Of a DNA stretch of 64,000 bases, positions 62,635 to 64,000 are shown piece by piece (the stretch's first letter is position 1; each line of letters begins with the position of its first letter). The notes beneath the pieces are model-generated. The model worked only from the letters and a program-made list of their open reading frames with translations. It did no database searches and was not told the origin of the DNA. Made by a program: the position numbers and the translations under genes. The DNA comes from Acidilutibacter cellobiosedens (GTDB lineage Bacteria; Bacillota; Clostridia; Tissierellales; Acidilutibacteraceae): assembly GCF_004103715.1 (NCBI RefSeq), contig NZ_CP035282.1:1044673-1108672 (forward strand). Direction: 5' to 3'.

Positions 62635-63405
62635 ATGAATGGGTTATTTTTACAAGGGGGAGGAGCTAAAGGAGCTTTTCAGGCAGGAGTGATATACGGT
62701 TTATATGAGAAGGGATATAAATTTGATATAATATCCGGGACATCAATAGGTGCTATCAACAGCTATTTTATTTATAAAAATCAAATAGAAGAATTGAAAA
62801 ATTTTTGGTTAAAAAACAGATTTAAGAATTTCAACGAAGGTATGACGTCTGATAAAGTAATTGATAATCAGGGTATTATCGATTATTTAAGTAAATTAGA
62901 AGGTTTAAATGAAACGGTAAAAAACATATATGTGAACTATGTTCATGTCCAAAACAAAGAGTTTAAAGAAATGGTTGTAGATATAACTAAAGTTTCAGAT
63001 GAATGTAAGCTTAAGGCTGTAAAATATAGTTCACTGCTTCCATATCGGATGAAAGAATATAATTCTATTGAAGATGTTAAGAATAACTTTGATTCTTCGG
63101 TCATGCGAAAGAATTTTTATGAAGATTTAAAGTTGAATGTATATGAAGGATATAATTTAGATGGGGGAATTGCAAATAATGATTTTCTCAATCCGTTTAT
63201 AAAAAATAATGTAGATAAATTATATCTTATCGTTTTTCACAAAAATTATCGGGTACCGGATTATATAAAAACCATATATTCAATGGATGATATTATAATC
63301 ATTGAGCCCAAAACAGATTTTAAACCCAATGATACATTAAGACTTGAACGTGATTTTCTAAATGATATATTTGAAGAAGGATACAGCATAAGCAAGAAAA
63401 TATAA
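62635..63405 (+). CDS. Patatin-like phospholipase
   Basis: 256 residues; AAGGAGG upstream. GGGAKG oxyanion loop (8-13), nucleophile Ser37 in GTSIG, and the catalytic Asp176 in DGG are intact; shorter than many patatins but complete. Hydrolyses lipid acyl chains; physiological role unknown. Confidence 0.9.
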   Translation: MNGLFLQGGGAKGAFQAGVIYGLYEKGYKFDIISGTSIGAINSYFIYKNQIEELKNFWLKNRFKNFNEGMTSDKVIDNQGIIDYLSKLEGLNETVKNIYVNYVHVQNKEFKEMVVDITKVSDECKLKAVKYSSLLPYRMKEYNSIEDVKNNFDSSVMRKNFYEDLKLNVYEGYNLDGGIANNDFLNPFIKNNVDKLYLIVFHKNYRVPDYIKTIYSMDDIIIIEPKTDFKPNDTLRLERDFLNDIFEEGYSISKKI

Positions 63406-63454
63406 AACAGAAGGTTTAACCTTAATATGAAACGATTTTAGAAAAAATCCGTAC

Positions 63455-63498
63455 TTGACGGAAATAGTTGAATAATATATAATATAACAGTGTTATAT
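63455..63498 (+). promoter_or_regulatory. Promoter/operator of the TetR gene
   Basis: TTGACG (63455-63460), 17-bp spacing, TATAAT (63478-63483). Just after it ATATAACA-G-TGTTATAT (63482-63498) is a perfect 8-bp inverted repeat overlapping the -10 and ribosome region, a probable autoregulatory operator. Confidence 0.75.
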
Positions 63499-63510
63499 AG
63501 AGGTGAGATT

Positions 63511-64000
63511 TTGAGTCAGGATGAATTGTTTACGAAACAAAATATTTTAGAAGCCGGAAAGAAGGAATTCCTTACAAAAGGCTTTAAGTCAGCATCCCTT
63601 CGTAAGATTGTGAAGGAGGCCGGAGTAACGACGGGGGCATTTTATGGTTATTATCCCAATAAAGAAGCATTGTTTTCTGATTTGGTAGAAGAACCGGCAA
63701 AGACAGTTATGGACAAATTTATGGAAGCTCAGATTGCCTTTTCTGAATTGTCTGCGGAGAAACAATGTGAACAAATGGGTAAGATGTCTGGAAATGCAAT
63801 GAAATGGATGGCAGAATATATCTATGATCATTTTGACGCATTTAAATTGATTATCTGTTGTGCGGAAGGAACGAAATATGAAAATTATATTCACAGAATG
63901 GTAGAAGTCGAAGTAAAATCAACTTATCAGTTTATATCCACATTGCAATCGTTGGGATATTCCGTTCGGAAGATTGATAAACAGTTATGTCATATACTTG
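63511..64000 (+). CDS. TetR/AcrR-family regulator, 3' end outside window
   Basis: Starts at TTG 63511 behind AGAGGTGAG. The visible 163 residues begin with a clear TetR HTH: NILEAGKKEFLTKGFKSASL, then RKIVKEAGVTTGAFYGYYPN and KEALF (residues about 10-54), followed by a helical ligand domain that continues past the window end. A palindrome overlaps its start. Its targets are probably downstream genes or the ABC pair; the GTTAG sites at 57820-57919 differ from its own palindrome, so the link is uncertain. Confidence 0.85.
   Translation, partial: MSQDELFTKQNILEAGKKEFLTKGFKSASLRKIVKEAGVTTGAFYGYYPNKEALFSDLVEEPAKTVMDKFMEAQIAFSELSAEKQCEQMGKMSGNAMKWMAEYIYDHFDAFKLIICCAEGTKYENYIHRMVEVEVKSTYQFISTLQSLGYSVRKIDKQLCHIL

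Noticed and set aside
1-64000. CRISPR array
   Set aside because: No series of identical spaced repeats was seen; the only regular period is the three 31-bp degenerate units at 6705, far too few and with no cas gene.
1-64000. Nitrogenase cofactor biosynthesis
   Set aside because: NifX/NifU-like proteins occur but no nifHDK, nifB, nifE or nifN genes are present, so the orange-protein-like explanation fits better.

Overview
The window reads as chromosome from a low-GC, obligately anaerobic member of the Bacillota, most like Clostridia or Tissierellia. Evidence: AT-rich spacers, strong AGGAGG ribosome sites, MinD/ferredoxin and NifX-type genes typical of anaerobes, a YfcC transporter, a cobalamin riboswitch over a corrinoid-type locus, split glycine-decarboxylase-like subunits, and many clostridial mobile-element scars. 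No rRNA, tRNA or CRISPR array was seen.

Layout. 1-0.85 kb: the end of an IS21-family element that has cut off a cupin gene. 0.9-6.7 kb: a compact anaerobe-specific operon (DUF5320, DUF134 regulator, NifU-like scaffold, two NifX/orange-protein-like proteins, two MinD ATPases with built-in ferredoxin domains, an MBL-fold protein, an Mrp ATPase and a CGGC protein) behind a promoter nested in a perfect inverted repeat. 7.1-11.5 kb: a small membrane protein and a TetR-MMPL efflux pair. 11.5-15.2 kb: a Crp/Fnr regulator divergent from a NapH-like ferredoxin protein, an intact second copy of the cupin, a chemoreceptor and the 3' scrap of a second CGGC gene. 15.5-19.9 kb: a stripped Tn916/Tn1549-like module (KTR protein, sigma factor, HTH protein, PemK toxin, large serine recombinase) with no transfer genes. 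20-22.5 kb: XRE regulator, CwlD-like amidase, acetyltransferase.

22.6-35.2 kb is the most interesting block. A sigma-54 enhancer-binding protein with a cysteine-rich sensor region is divergent from eight genes: diverged GcvPA-like and GcvPB-like subunits, an AcoX/NAD-kinase-like protein, a short-chain dehydrogenase, a 2-hydroxyacid dehydrogenase, an aminotransferase, a YfcC transporter and a YtcJ-like amidohydrolase. A -24/-12 promoter, two tandem 21-bp putative enhancer sites and a 23-bp palindrome lie between. No gcvH or gcvT is present and the GcvP motifs are altered, so this looks like an uncharacterised amino-acid-derivative catabolic pathway rather than glycine cleavage.

35-40.8 kb holds an OatA-like acyltransferase, gene debris, a glycosyltransferase, lipoyl synthase and a deletion-fused ECF sigma/anti-sigma scar. 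40.8-51.2 kb is a cobalamin-riboswitch operon: FecCD-type importer (its ATPase gene has a late frameshift), CobN-like chelatase, two ChlI/ChlD-type AAA+ partners and a lipoprotein. 51.3-64 kb is mixed accessory sequence: two IS1182-type scars, several acetyltransferases, lipoproteins, a DJ-1/PfpI protein, a paired exporter/importer of YbtPQ type behind repeated operators, a patatin-like lipase and a TetR gene that runs off the end. All functions are inferred from motifs recognised by eye; no database search was made.
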